From the NCBI GenBank assembly GCA_945891505.1, contig CAMDDL010000014.1, positions 1-64,000 of the forward strand: a DNA stretch of 64,000 nucleotides. The letters are read 5' to 3'. Shown piece by piece: positions 18,301 through 26,592 of the stretch (positions are counted from its first letter, which is position 1; each line of letters opens with the position of its first letter). The notes beneath the pieces are model-generated. The model was not told the origin of the DNA. It made no database searches and worked only from the letters and a program-made list of their open reading frames with translations. The DNA comes from Maricaulis salignorans (GTDB taxonomy: Bacteria; Pseudomonadota; Alphaproteobacteria; Caulobacterales; Aquidulcibacteraceae). A program made the translations under genes and the position numbers.

Positions 18301-19599
18301 ATGACCACTGAAGTCCTACCAGAAACCGACATGCCCGTCTCTGACCCACGCGGGTCGATTGAGACGATCACTTTGGGCTGTCGCCTTAATCTGTATGAGT
18401 CAGAGGCCATGCGTAATCTGGCTGAGGATGCCGGGCTATCCAATGTGGTGTTGGTCAATACGTGCGCGGTGACCGGCGAAGCTGTCCGGCAAGCGCGCCA
18501 GACCATCCGTCGAGCCCGCAAGCAAAAGCCCGATGCGCTGATCGTGGTGACCGGTTGTGCCGCCCAAATCGATCCCGGCATGTTCGCTGCTATGCCCGAA
18601 GTCGACCGCGTGATTGGGAATGCCGAAAAGGCCGAACCCAAAACCTTCGTCGCCCTCGCAGGGGGCCAGACCGAGCGCGTGCTGGTCAATGACATCATGA
18701 GTGTGCGCGAGACGGCAGGCCATCTGATCGATGGCGTGCAGGACCGGGCGCGTGCCTATGTTCAAGTCCAGAACGGCTGCGACCATCGCTGCACCTTTTG
18801 TATCATTCCATTTGGACGCGGCAATTCCCGTTCTGTCCCTGCCGGTGAAGTGGTTGCCATGATTGGCCGCTTGGTCGCTAAGGGCGTACCAGAAGTTGTG
18901 CTATCTGGCGTCGATATGACGTCTTGGGGCGCAGACCTGCCAGGCCAACCCACCCTAGGCGATCTGGTCCAGCGCGTTTTGAAGCTGGTGCCAGACCTGA
19001 AGCGCTTGAGGCTATCCTCTGTCGATGCGGTGGAGATTGACGACACCCTGTTCCGCTTGTTTGCTGAAGAAGAACGGATGATGCCGCACTTGCACCTGTC
19101 GCTTCAGCATGGCGCCGACATGATCTTGAAGCGCATGAAGCGCCGCCATACCCGCGACGATGCGATTCTTCTCGCAGCCCGTTTGCGCGCTGCCCGGCCC
19201 GATATCGCTTTTGGTGCTGATCTGATTGCGGGCTTCCCGACCGAGACCGAAGCCCATTTCGCCGACTCGCTGGCTTTGGTAGATGAAGTGGGCCTCGCCT
19301 TCCTGCACGTTTTCCCCTTCTCGCCACGCCCAGAGACACCGGCTGCGCGCATGCCGCAATTGGATAAGGCGACCATCAAGGCGCGCGCCGCCCTGTTGCG
19401 CGACAAGGGCCAGCACGCATTAGCCGCCTATCTCGACAGCCAAATTGGCACGATGCAAACCGTGCTGATTGAGCGCGATGGCAAAGGCCGTCTCAATAGC
19501 TTTGCCGAAATCCAAGTGCCCGGCGGTCAAGCGGGTACCCTGATCCAAGCCCGTGTGACTGGTCGCGCCGACGGCTATTTGCTGGGCCAGCTGGTTTGA
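18301..19599 (+). CDS. mtaB: tRNA t6A37 methylthiotransferase MtaB
   Basis: 432 residues. A radical SAM enzyme that adds a methylthio group to N6-threonylcarbamoyladenosine at position 37 of ANN-decoding tRNAs. The N-terminal UPF0004 domain has the three cluster cysteines (LGCRLN, VNTCAVT, VTGCAAQIDP). The radical SAM core has the CxxxCxxC site CDHRCTFCIIPFGRG near residue 160. A C-terminal TRAM-like stretch runs from about residue 375. Length and motif spacing fit MtaB rather than MiaB (which starts with a longer N-terminal region). Transcribed alone, convergent with the next gene. Confidence 0.95.
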   Translation: MTTEVLPETDMPVSDPRGSIETITLGCRLNLYESEAMRNLAEDAGLSNVVLVNTCAVTGEAVRQARQTIRRARKQKPDALIVVTGCAAQIDPGMFAAMPEVDRVIGNAEKAEPKTFVALAGGQTERVLVNDIMSVRETAGHLIDGVQDRARAYVQVQNGCDHRCTFCIIPFGRGNSRSVPAGEVVAMIGRLVAKGVPEVVLSGVDMTSWGADLPGQPTLGDLVQRVLKLVPDLKRLRLSSVDAVEIDDTLFRLFAEEERMMPHLHLSLQHGADMILKRMKRRHTRDDAILLAARLRAARPDIAFGADLIAGFPTETEAHFADSLALVDEVGLAFLHVFPFSPRPETPAARMPQLDKATIKARAALLRDKGQHALAAYLDSQIGTMQTVLIERDGKGRLNSFAEIQVPGGQAGTLIQARVTGRADGYLLGQLV

Positions 19600-19607
19600 T
19601 CTAGGCG

Positions 19608-20186
19608 CTAACGTGCCATCAGATGCGCAAGGGCCCGTTCGGCTTCTTCTCTCTTCGAAAAATGAGGTGATCGTAGCCGGGTTTCCGCATAGGAGGCCCC
19701 GTTTGAGGTTGCTATGGGTTCGCGGAGGAACGCGAGGATCGCCATCAAGAAGGGTGTGCTTTCCAGCCCGGTCTTGACCGTCCTGCCCAGTGGCAAACGG
19801 CACACGATTTGATAAGTCTCCAGGTCGGAATCATATTGGGAGCTTGCCACGTCGCAGCTCTCCAGATCGCATAAGTCATAGCTCTTGACCGAGATCTGGT
19901 TGAACAGCTGATAGGTGATGGTCAACTTCCCGGGACGTATCTCCCAAGTCTGGTCAGGACCAAGGGCAGAGCCCGCCACAAAAGCTAAGGTAACAGACAA
20001 GCCGCCCAGCACGATGATTCCGAAGAATAGCGTCAGAAAGGAAGGTGGCCATAAGGCTGGTCCAAGCTCGACCAATAACAAAATTGACCCCAAGACACCA
20101 ACGCCGCCAAAGAGAAAGCGGATGGGTGTGGGCATGATATGAGACAGGACGATTGGCTCGCCCGGTGCGTGTGAGGTGGCTTCCAT
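19608..20186 (-). CDS. membrane protein of unknown function
   Basis: 192 residues. Two adjacent hydrophobic helices at about 22-45 and 50-75, then a cytoplasmic beta-rich domain of about 110 residues beginning WEIRPGKLTITYQLF, which resembles the bacterial PH-like domains found behind paired helices. No named family is recognised with confidence. It starts at the ATG at 20186. It is monocistronic as far as can be seen, convergent with mtaB, and upstream of it lies a long GC-rich inverted repeat. Confidence 0.65.
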   Translation of the reverse strand: MEATSHAPGEPIVLSHIMPTPIRFLFGGVGVLGSILLLVELGPALWPPSFLTLFFGIIVLGGLSVTLAFVAGSALGPDQTWEIRPGKLTITYQLFNQISVKSYDLCDLESCDVASSQYDSDLETYQIVCRLPLGRTVKTGLESTPFLMAILAFLREPIATSNGASYAETRLRSPHFSKREEAERALAHLMAR

Positions 20187-20256
20187 GACCCTGACTATAC
20201 AGGCGGTGCGTTAAGGTGGGGTGTTGATAATGGTGAAATTTTCGTGGTTTGGATGG

Positions 20257-20410
20257 CCTCCCCTCGCCCCCAATGGGGGAGAGGGGTCGGGGGTGAGGGG
20301 GCCTAGCACAAACTCTTATTGCTTTAGGTGCCTAAAAGTTCCCCAACGCACATCGGAACGTTGTGACTGAAAGCCCTCACCCCAACCCCTCTCCCAGTGG
20401 TAGAGGGGCT
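20257..20410. repeat. GC-rich inverted repeat pair, REP-like dispersed element
   Basis: A right-facing arm of the type GGGGGAGAGGGGTCGGGG around 20274-20299 has its near reverse complement CCCTCACCCCAACCCCTCTC around 20373-20395, separated by about 75 bases. Each arm also has its own internal hairpin (CCCCTC...GAGGGG). Sequences of this CCCTCACCCC-AACCCCTCTCCC type occur as dispersed repetitive elements in many proteobacterial genomes. It lies between a hypothetical gene and apaG and may act as a strong transcription barrier or mRNA 3' end. Confidence 0.7.
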
Positions 20411-20420
20411 ATAGTGCCCC

Positions 20421-20819
20421 CTAATTCAAACTACGAAGCTCAAACGGGCTGTCGAGGGAAAAGGCGGGGACTTGGGCTTCGAAGGTTTCGCCATTGTCGG
20501 TCTGCATCAGATAGCTACCCATCATCAGGCCAGACGGCGTCGAGAGGGGGCAGCCTGAGGTGTAGGTGAAGCTGTCGCCCTCGCGCAGGATGGGCTGTTC
20601 GCCAACAACGCCCGGGCCCTGCACCACTTGGGTGACGCCGTGATGGTCAATAATCTTCCAAGTCCGCGCAGTTAGCTGCACGGTCTGTTCCGACATATTG
20701 GCGATCTCGACCGTATAGGCCCACATGAAATCATTCTCCTCAGGATCAGATTGATCGTCGAGGAAAACCGGCGTCACTTGAATGCGGACACCGCGGGTCG
20801 TGGCGGAATATTGGGTCAT
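20421..20819 (-). CDS. apaG: ApaG family protein
   Basis: 132 residues, the full length of ApaG, a fibronectin-III-like single domain protein. Recognised by VFLDDQSDPEENDFMWAYTV, the ARTWKIIDHHG stretch and the glycine-rich GPGVVGEQP loop followed by SYTSG-like FTYTSGCPL and GSYLM. ApaG is linked genetically to diadenosine tetraphosphate metabolism and divalent cation effects, but its biochemical role remains unclear. Runs in the same direction as the following aldehyde dehydrogenase, dcd and HAD genes, 42 bases downstream of the first of them. Confidence 0.95.
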   Translation of the reverse strand: MTQYSATTRGVRIQVTPVFLDDQSDPEENDFMWAYTVEIANMSEQTVQLTARTWKIIDHHGVTQVVQGPGVVGEQPILREGDSFTYTSGCPLSTPSGLMMGSYLMQTDNGETFEAQVPAFSLDSPFELRSLN

Positions 20820-20861
20820 AGCCTGCCTATAATGCCCATCGCGCTTACGTGCATCCCTTGC

Positions 20862-22292
20862 TTACAGATCAAACACAACGCCTTGAGCCAGTGGCAAGGT
20901 GATGGAATAATTGATCGTTTGGGTCTGGCGGATCATATAGGCTTTCCACGCGTCAGAGCCAGCTTCCCGGCCCCCGCCTGTCTCTTTCTCGCCGCCAAAA
21001 GCGCCACCAATTTCCGCGCCCGAGGTGCCGATATTGACGTTGGCAATCCCGCAATCCGAGCCTTGATGCGACAAGAAGGTTTCAGCCTCGCGCAGATCAG
21101 TCGTGAAGATGGATGACGATAGGCCTTGGGGCACATCATTTTGAATGGCGATGGCCTCGGCCAAGGTTTCAGCCTCCACCACATAGAGGATGGGGGCGAA
21201 CGTCTCGGTTTGCATGATGGCGGTTTGGGTGGGCATCTCAACGAGTGCGGGCTGGACGTAATTGCCCTGCAAAGCCTGACCACCCACCAGCACGCGTCCA
21301 CCTTCAGCTTGGGCGGTCTCTAGGGCGCGGGTCATGGTGACGACAGACTCTGCATCAATCAGCGGACCGATCAGTGTTTCGGGCTTGCGCGGATCGCCAA
21401 TTGTCAGGCTTTTGTAGGCACGGACCAAGCGCTGGATCAGGTCTTGCTTGATATCGGGATGGACAATCAAGCGGCGCAACGTGGTGCAGCGCTGGCCCGC
21501 AGTGCCGACGGCGGAAAACACAATGGCGCGTTCGGCAAGGTCAAGATCGGCACTAGGCCGCACAATCATCGCGCCATTGCCGCCTAGTTCCAACAAGCTG
21601 CGCTTGAGGTGTGCCGCGCACGCTTTAGCCACTTCACGGCCCATGCGGGTGGAGCCTGTCGCCGACACCAGCCGGATCAGCGGATGCTCAACAAGTTCTG
21701 CCCCGATCTTCGCATCACCTTGCAGCACTTGGATCAGGCCCGCTGGGGCCTCGACGCCAAATTGTGCCACCGCGCGATTGAAGATGGCACAGGTGATCTG
21801 CGCACAAAGCGGGGTCTTCTCCGACGGCTTCCAAATCACGGGATCACCGCACACCAGTGCCAGCATGGCATTCCACGCAAACACCGCGACGGGGAAGTTA
21901 AAGGCGCTGATGACCAGCACGGGACCTAGAGGCTTCCAGCGCTCTAAAAGATGATGGCCCGGCCGCTCTGACGCCAAGGTCAAGCCCGCCAATTGCCGGG
22001 ACAGGCCGACAGCATAATCGGCCATGTCGATCATTTCTTGTACTTCGCCCAAGGCTTCTGAGCGGGTCTTGCCCGCTTCCAGCGTCACCATATCGGCAAG
22101 CTCTTGCTTGCGGGCGCGCAATTCTTGCCCCCATAAGCGCACTAACTCCCCCCGCCGGGGTGCCGGAATAGCCCGCCAAGCGACATAGGCGGCTTGGGCG
22201 GTCTCACAGGCTTCACGGCAATCCTCCAACGAAGCGGAAGGCACTTCGCCCAGTTTCTGGCCGTCTATGGGAGAGATGGAGGCGATCAACAT
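20862..22292 (-). CDS. amaB: ALDH7-type aldehyde dehydrogenase (L-aminoadipate-semialdehyde / piperideine-6-carboxylate dehydrogenase type)
   Basis: 476 residues from the ATG just after the dcd stop; an upstream in-frame TTG would overlap dcd. The antiquitin-like (ALDH7) signature is clear: LERWKPLGPVLVISAFNFP, the active-site glutamate in LELGGNGAM, and the catalytic cysteine in VGTAGQRCTTLRR, with SDCGIANVNIGTSGAEIGG near the end. Members oxidise alpha-aminoadipic semialdehyde (lysine breakdown) with NAD+. The substrate here is inferred from family resemblance. It follows dcd with a one-base gap, so the two are co-transcribed despite unrelated functions. Confidence 0.88.
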   Translation of the reverse strand: MLIASISPIDGQKLGEVPSASLEDCREACETAQAAYVAWRAIPAPRRGELVRLWGQELRARKQELADMVTLEAGKTRSEALGEVQEMIDMADYAVGLSRQLAGLTLASERPGHHLLERWKPLGPVLVISAFNFPVAVFAWNAMLALVCGDPVIWKPSEKTPLCAQITCAIFNRAVAQFGVEAPAGLIQVLQGDAKIGAELVEHPLIRLVSATGSTRMGREVAKACAAHLKRSLLELGGNGAMIVRPSADLDLAERAIVFSAVGTAGQRCTTLRRLIVHPDIKQDLIQRLVRAYKSLTIGDPRKPETLIGPLIDAESVVTMTRALETAQAEGGRVLVGGQALQGNYVQPALVEMPTQTAIMQTETFAPILYVVEAETLAEAIAIQNDVPQGLSSSIFTTDLREAETFLSHQGSDCGIANVNIGTSGAEIGGAFGGEKETGGGREAGSDAWKAYMIRQTQTINYSITLPLAQGVVFDL

Positions 22293-22293
22293 G

Positions 22294-23331
22294 CTAGGAC
22301 CATGGTTCAAACAGTTTGGATAACTTCAAGCTTTGACCCTGATAATGGCTGCCGACATCACCGTAAAAGGCTTCTGGAGCCGACGATAAGGGCTCATAAA
22401 TCAGGCGGGCCACCGGCTGATTATGCTCCAGGACAAAGGGTACATCCCGACCCCGCACTTCGAGCACGCCCCGCGCACCCTCACTGCCATGATCTTTCGC
22501 GCCAAAACCCGGATCAAAGAAACCTGCGTAGTGGGCGCGGAATTCACCTAAGTCTTCTGCGGTCGCCACCATTTCTGCGGCGACATCTTTCGGGATGGAG
22601 AGACCCGACTGACTGGCCAGAATGTAAAACTCACCGGGGTCCAACACCAAGCGACCATCGCGCGCCGTTAGGGGCTCAAACCAATCACGCGGTGCGTGGC
22701 CGCCCACTTTGGCGAGGTCCAGCAAGGGCGCATGCCGTCGTGCCCGATAGCCGATAATCGGTCCCAAGGAGTCGTGGGAAAGGTCGAGGTTCAGATCAAG
22801 GCGTTGTAGCGTCGGGGTATGGCCCTTCTTCAGGCGAAGCTGGGCCAAGCGGTCACCCGGGCGGGCGAGGATGGAGAAGGTACGTGGGCAAATCTCAACC
22901 CACAGTGGGCCATGATAGCCTGCGCGTACGCGGTCAAAGCTGGTCGCGCCATCGGCAATCACGCGAACAAACACATCGATCCGCCCGGTGGAGCTTTTAG
23001 GGTTGGCGAGTGCAAACACCGTCTCAGGCAGTGCCAGGCTTTCCTGCAAGGGGGCCAGATAAACGCAGCCTGTCTCCAGCACCGCGCCTTCGCGCAGATC
23101 GAGCTTATGCAGCACCAAATCGCTCTCGCTTAAACGCTGCGAGACCGTGCGGCCTTGGCCCGGCAAGAAGCTGGCGCGCACACGATAGGCAAAGTCACCT
23201 AAGCGCAAGTCGAGGCTGGCGGGCTGGATTTGTTTGTCGGCAAAAGGGGTAGCGGCCGTGATGGCACCGCCATCGGCCAAGGCCTGCAAGATATGGTCGG
23301 GCAAAACCCCGTCAGTGATGGAATCGATCAT
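22294..23331 (-). CDS. dcd: dCTP deaminase, long form (DCD_N family)
   Basis: 345 residues, nearly twice the length of the E. coli enzyme, as in the alphaproteobacterial family with two tandem dUTPase-fold halves. First half: IQPASLDLRLGDFAYRVRAS and the nucleotide-binding NPKSSTGRIDVFVRV; second half: GRLVLDPGEFYILASQ and FVLEHNQPVARLIYE. It deaminates dCTP to dUTP for thymidylate synthesis. An in-frame ATG at 23364 exists, but the ATG at 23331 (MIDSITDGVLP) fits the family start better. It sits between a HAD phosphatase and an aldehyde dehydrogenase in one minus-strand operon. Confidence 0.92.
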   Translation of the reverse strand: MIDSITDGVLPDHILQALADGGAITAATPFADKQIQPASLDLRLGDFAYRVRASFLPGQGRTVSQRLSESDLVLHKLDLREGAVLETGCVYLAPLQESLALPETVFALANPKSSTGRIDVFVRVIADGATSFDRVRAGYHGPLWVEICPRTFSILARPGDRLAQLRLKKGHTPTLQRLDLNLDLSHDSLGPIIGYRARRHAPLLDLAKVGGHAPRDWFEPLTARDGRLVLDPGEFYILASQSGLSIPKDVAAEMVATAEDLGEFRAHYAGFFDPGFGAKDHGSEGARGVLEVRGRDVPFVLEHNQPVARLIYEPLSSAPEAFYGDVGSHYQGQSLKLSKLFEPWS

Positions 23332-23391
23332 GCCACTTGCATAGCGGGTTTGAGGCGCTTTCACTACGCCCCTTCACCGGGCGCTTGTAGC

Positions 23392-24246
23392 CTAAGCCAG
23401 TTCAGCAATCGCCCAGCGGGCGTCGACGCGGTAGGAGGCCAAGAAAGCCTCAACCTTCGCACCATCCAACCCGTCGGCATTGGAAAGCTCGGCTGCGTGG
23501 ATGCCGCCTGCGACAAACAAGCAGTCCAGCTTTTGCCCGTGGGCACCGGCCACATCGGTCTGCACGCCGTCGCCAATGCATAATAAGCGCTCGCGCGCGA
23601 GTGGTTTGCCTGCGAGGCGCTCGGCCTCTGCAATCGTCAGATCATAAATGGGCGCATAGGGCTTGCCCGCCATGATGACGGGGCCACCCAATTCTTCATA
23701 GATATCTGCCAAGGCACCCGCGCATGGGATCAAATGACCGCCAAATTGCACGACCCGGTCTGGGTTAGCGCAGATAAACGGCAGGTTGCGGGCGGCCAGT
23801 CCTGCCAACTCATCGCGGTAGCTCTCGGGCGGCTCACTCAAATCGTCGCGCAGACCGGTGCAGATGACATAATCAGCGGTCTCAGCAGGGCGGAAGTCGA
23901 CCGGCAGGCCTTCATACAGGCCCTCGTCCTTGGATGGGCCAATTTTATAGCCACGTGGACCACGCTTTTCGATTTCCGCCCGTGTGGCATCGCCTGAGGT
24001 CACAATCGCATCCCAGGCATCGCGGCGCACATGCAGCGCCTCCAATTGCTTCGGGATCACCGTGGACGGGCGCGGCGCGTTGGAGATCAGCACAACCGGC
24101 TTGCCCAACTCGCGAAACGCGGCCAGCGCATTGCAGCCTGCTTGATAAGCCGCCCGCCCATTATGGATCACCCCCCACACGTCACACAGGACGGCGTCAT
24201 AATGATCAGCAATATCGGCGAGGGCGTGGATGATTCGTACGGTCAT
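23392..24246 (-). CDS. TIGR01459 family HAD-IIA phosphatase
   Basis: 284 residues from the ATG at 24246, just before the family-typical start; an upstream extension to 24342 is compositionally poor. HAD motif I is present with its nucleophile in DAVLCDVWGVIHNG. Motif II is VVLISNAPRPS, with the IIA-type cap between residues ~75 and ~190, and motif IV is IGDGVQTDVAGA. It resembles NagD/PGP-type phosphatases of alphaproteobacteria. Substrate unknown. First gene of the minus-strand run ending in apaG; its promoter should lie in the 374-base gap to its right. Confidence 0.9.
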   Translation of the reverse strand: MTVRIIHALADIADHYDAVLCDVWGVIHNGRAAYQAGCNALAAFRELGKPVVLISNAPRPSTVIPKQLEALHVRRDAWDAIVTSGDATRAEIEKRGPRGYKIGPSKDEGLYEGLPVDFRPAETADYVICTGLRDDLSEPPESYRDELAGLAARNLPFICANPDRVVQFGGHLIPCAGALADIYEELGGPVIMAGKPYAPIYDLTIAEAERLAGKPLARERLLCIGDGVQTDVAGAHGQKLDCLFVAGGIHAAELSNADGLDGAKVEAFLASYRVDARWAIAELA

Positions 24247-24620
24247 GGCTTCTGATACTGCGACTTGATGACAAGGTCGAGAATGGCGTGTGTGGGTTAT
24301 GTACGCCCGATAGCGTGCGGGCGTTGGATTGTTCTTGATCACAGGGCTTTAGGTTTGGAGCGGGTTAAGGCCGCACTCCGCTTGCCTTGAAGCCGCGCGA
24401 CACTTCTTTCGACGCAGGATAGGGGGTAGAGGCGCGCGCTTCGCCCGTTTAGTTAGCTGGTTTCACCTTTTGGCACCCGAAGATGGGCTTTCGATGACGG
24501 CATTGTTAAACTTATGTTAGATTGGGCCAAAATTCGCTGAAGCGCGTTGACGAGCCTAGCTGGGTGGGGTGGAAAGGATTTAGCGGCCCTCCCCTAATGC
24601 CGCTCATGAGGTGATTAGCC
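24247..24620. promoter_or_regulatory. divergent intergenic region with a CtrA-like box
   Basis: 374 bases without a supported gene, separating the HAD phosphatase (leftward) from a secreted protein gene (rightward). TTAA-N7-TTAG at 24506-24520 is one mismatch from the alphaproteobacterial CtrA box TTAA-N7-TTAA, about 100 bases upstream of the secreted protein start. One near-match can occur by chance, so this is suggestive only. The rest shows no strong hairpin. Confidence 0.35.
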
Positions 24621-25475
24621 TTGCGACTTCGAGTTTCAGTGTGTGCTGCAGCAGTCCTGCTGGCTAGCTTTGGGGCTGCAGGCTCTATCAATGGCTTGTG
24701 GGCCACGCCAGACGCCCGCGCCTCAAGCCTAGACGGCCTGAAATTGGCTTTGGGCTTGCCCTATGGCAACACCACGATAACCCGCAAGGTGGAGATGCCC
24801 GCCACGACCGCGCTGGCTAGCACAAGCCCTGCTGCCACAAAGCCTTACCGCGCGCATGCGGCCCCGAACAAAAGCGTGGCCGCCGAGGTTTTTCAGAGGC
24901 CCTTGGTCCATGCCATGCCTCGCTTGGTGATGGCCGATGCGGCACCTCAGTTTGACGCTCATACCCGAGGTGCCGTCCCGGCCCCACCCGAGCCCCCTGC
25001 GCCTCCATTGGCTCCGGCAGCGCCAGTAGCGCCCGCGACTTTGAAGGGCTTAAGAGCGCTTGCAGAGGCCGAGGCAAGTCGATCGGCCAAATGGGCCGAG
25101 CAAGCTGCTGCTGCTGCTAAGGCAGCCGAACGGGCCCATGCTGCAGCAGTTCAAATCAGCCTTGATGGCCCCATGGTCGTCACTCAAAGCCAGTATGAGG
25201 GTCTTGAGCGCGCGCTCGATCAGGCGTTGGCTCGATTAGAGGTCAGCCAAGCACTCGCCGCGCAAATCAATGAACAGGACCCCTCATTCTTCGTCGTTCG
25301 CGCGGATGGCAAGACATTCTGTGGCACAGCTCAGCTAGATCCAGAATGCACCCCTTTGAGCCCGACGGATGTCGCACGCATCCGTTCCGATGTGGCGGCG
25401 CAGGTGAAACTAGCCAATCACGAGCTGCGCCAAGTTCAAGCCAAGCTGGCCTGCGCACGCCTCACCGACGGCTAA
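24621..25475 (+). CDS. secreted Ala/Pro-rich protein with coiled-coil segment, unknown function
   Basis: 284 residues from a TTG preceded by GAGGTGAT at good spacing. N-terminal signal peptide (about residues 1-22, VCAAAVLLASFGAAGS). Residues ~115-140 form a low-complexity proline/alanine stretch (PAPPEPPAPPLAPAAP). Residues ~140-175 and 190-220 are alanine/glutamate-rich and likely helical or coiled coil, followed by a small C-terminal region with three cysteines. It looks like a periplasmic or envelope-spanning structural protein. No homology recognised. Convergent with the UrcA-like gene. A CtrA-like box lies upstream. Confidence 0.65.
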   Translation: MRLRVSVCAAAVLLASFGAAGSINGLWATPDARASSLDGLKLALGLPYGNTTITRKVEMPATTALASTSPAATKPYRAHAAPNKSVAAEVFQRPLVHAMPRLVMADAAPQFDAHTRGAVPAPPEPPAPPLAPAAPVAPATLKGLRALAEAEASRSAKWAEQAAAAAKAAERAHAAAVQISLDGPMVVTQSQYEGLERALDQALARLEVSQALAAQINEQDPSFFVVRADGKTFCGTAQLDPECTPLSPTDVARIRSDVAAQVKLANHELRQVQAKLACARLTDG

Positions 25476-25502
25476 AGCCAAGCTGCGACCTGGCACCTTA
25501 CT

Positions 25503-25844
25503 TTATTCAGCCGACGAGACGGTTTGAAGTGCCGCAGTGTTCTCAAGCAGTGGCACGCGCACTGTTGCGATCTCGGGACGTTCCGCCAGTGCGACAGCGG
25601 TTAAGCTGGGGCGATCGGCTTCTGCGACGGCATAGGCAATCAGGGTGTTGACGCATTGAGCCTCATTCACCACCCGGTCCCGACGTGCCGCCTCGGCGCA
25701 CATGTTCATGGCAGCCCGCTCAATCTGCTTAAAAACCACCTCAGGTGCAGCATTGGCCGCTACCTTTTGATCGGCGATCTCTGCCTGCGCAGTCCCAGCA
25801 GCCAAAACCGCAAACGCAAGTAGTCCAACAAAACGGTGTGTCAT
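25503..25844 (-). CDS. UrcA-like small secreted protein
   Basis: 113 residues. The start at 25844 is strongly supported by GAGGAGATAACC directly upstream; a longer ORF to 25931 is not needed. Signal peptide MTHRFVGLLAFAVLAAGTAQA. The mature part has the UrcA-family pattern: an Ile-Glu-Arg-Ala-Ala helix ending in a cysteine (IERAAMNMC), a second cysteine about 18 residues later (EAQCVNTLIAYAVAEA), and a short C-terminal tail. UrcA proteins are small periplasmic proteins of unknown role common in Caulobacterales and sphingomonads. Assignment is by pattern and is moderate. Confidence 0.65.
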   Translation of the reverse strand: MTHRFVGLLAFAVLAAGTAQAEIADQKVAANAAPEVVFKQIERAAMNMCAEAARRDRVVNEAQCVNTLIAYAVAEADRPSLTAVALAERPEIATVRVPLLENTAALQTVSSAE

Positions 25845-26119
25845 GGTTATCTCCTCAATGACCCACAAAATTGCGCGACCCAAACTGTCCCGTTCGGGGA
25901 ATGTGACACTAAAATGACGCACTGACAACAATTATGTGACAATTCAATGACATTTAAATATCAAAATGGCGAAAGACGCAGAATAATCGTTATAAATCAA
26001 TAAATTATGCACAAAAGAAACACATTAAAGCCATCATAAAACCTCCTCAGAACGCTATTCAGGCTTATGAAAGCGATAAGGATTTCTCTGTATCCTTGGG
26101 AAACATTGGGAGAAATGAC
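25845..26119. promoter_or_regulatory. AT-rich divergent promoter region
   Basis: 275 bases, markedly AT-rich between about 25915 and 26045 compared with its surroundings, separating the leftward UrcA-like gene and the rightward Hpt gene. It must contain both promoters. Several TTAA and TATAA-like words occur (for example TTAAA at 25951-25955 and ATTAA near 26024), but no full known operator was recognised. Confidence 0.4.
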
Positions 26120-26455
26120 ATGCCGCCGTTGGGTAGTCCGCTAGATATGCCGGCCATCAAGGCAAGTTACATGGTCAGTCTCAGGGAGAATCTCAGCACG
26201 CTAGAGGGGTTACAAAGTGAAGTCGAATTCGGCTTTGCTGAACCCCGGACCTTTGAAGAATTGCGCCGTCTTGCCCATGTTCACGCCGGCAATGCCGCGA
26301 CGTTCGGCTTTAGCGCCCTTGGCGAGGCTGCACGCGCGATGGACGTCCATCTGAGTAACGCCGAGAACGCGCCTGACCTACTCCCGTCCCTTATTGCCGC
26401 TTGGCGGGCGCAGGTTCACCTTGCCTGCCAAGGTTACGAGATCCTAGAACCCTGA
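26120..26455 (+). CDS. histidine phosphotransfer (Hpt) domain protein
   Basis: 111 residues from an ATG with GGGAGAA six to seven bases upstream (an upstream TTG at 26096 is less likely). A single Hpt four-helix domain: the phospho-acceptor His53 lies in LRRLAHVHAGNAATFGF, followed by ALGEAARAMD. The usual HxLKG motif is HVHAG here, with the lysine replaced by alanine, as in several alphaproteobacterial Hpt proteins. It should relay phosphate between a hybrid kinase and a response regulator; no partner is in the window. Followed after 137 bases by a DUF3108 gene. Confidence 0.8.
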   Translation: MPPLGSPLDMPAIKASYMVSLRENLSTLEGLQSEVEFGFAEPRTFEELRRLAHVHAGNAATFGFSALGEAARAMDVHLSNAENAPDLLPSLIAAWRAQVHLACQGYEILEP

Positions 26456-26592
26456 CCTGGATCAACCGGGCTATTTCTAGTGCAGCCAGTGGCTAGACAG
26501 CGCCACATTTGCGACCATAAGCAATCACCTTGCGTTCAGGAAGCAATTCCTATCATAGGCGTTGTTTAAGAGCCGAAACGAAAGAAATTCTG

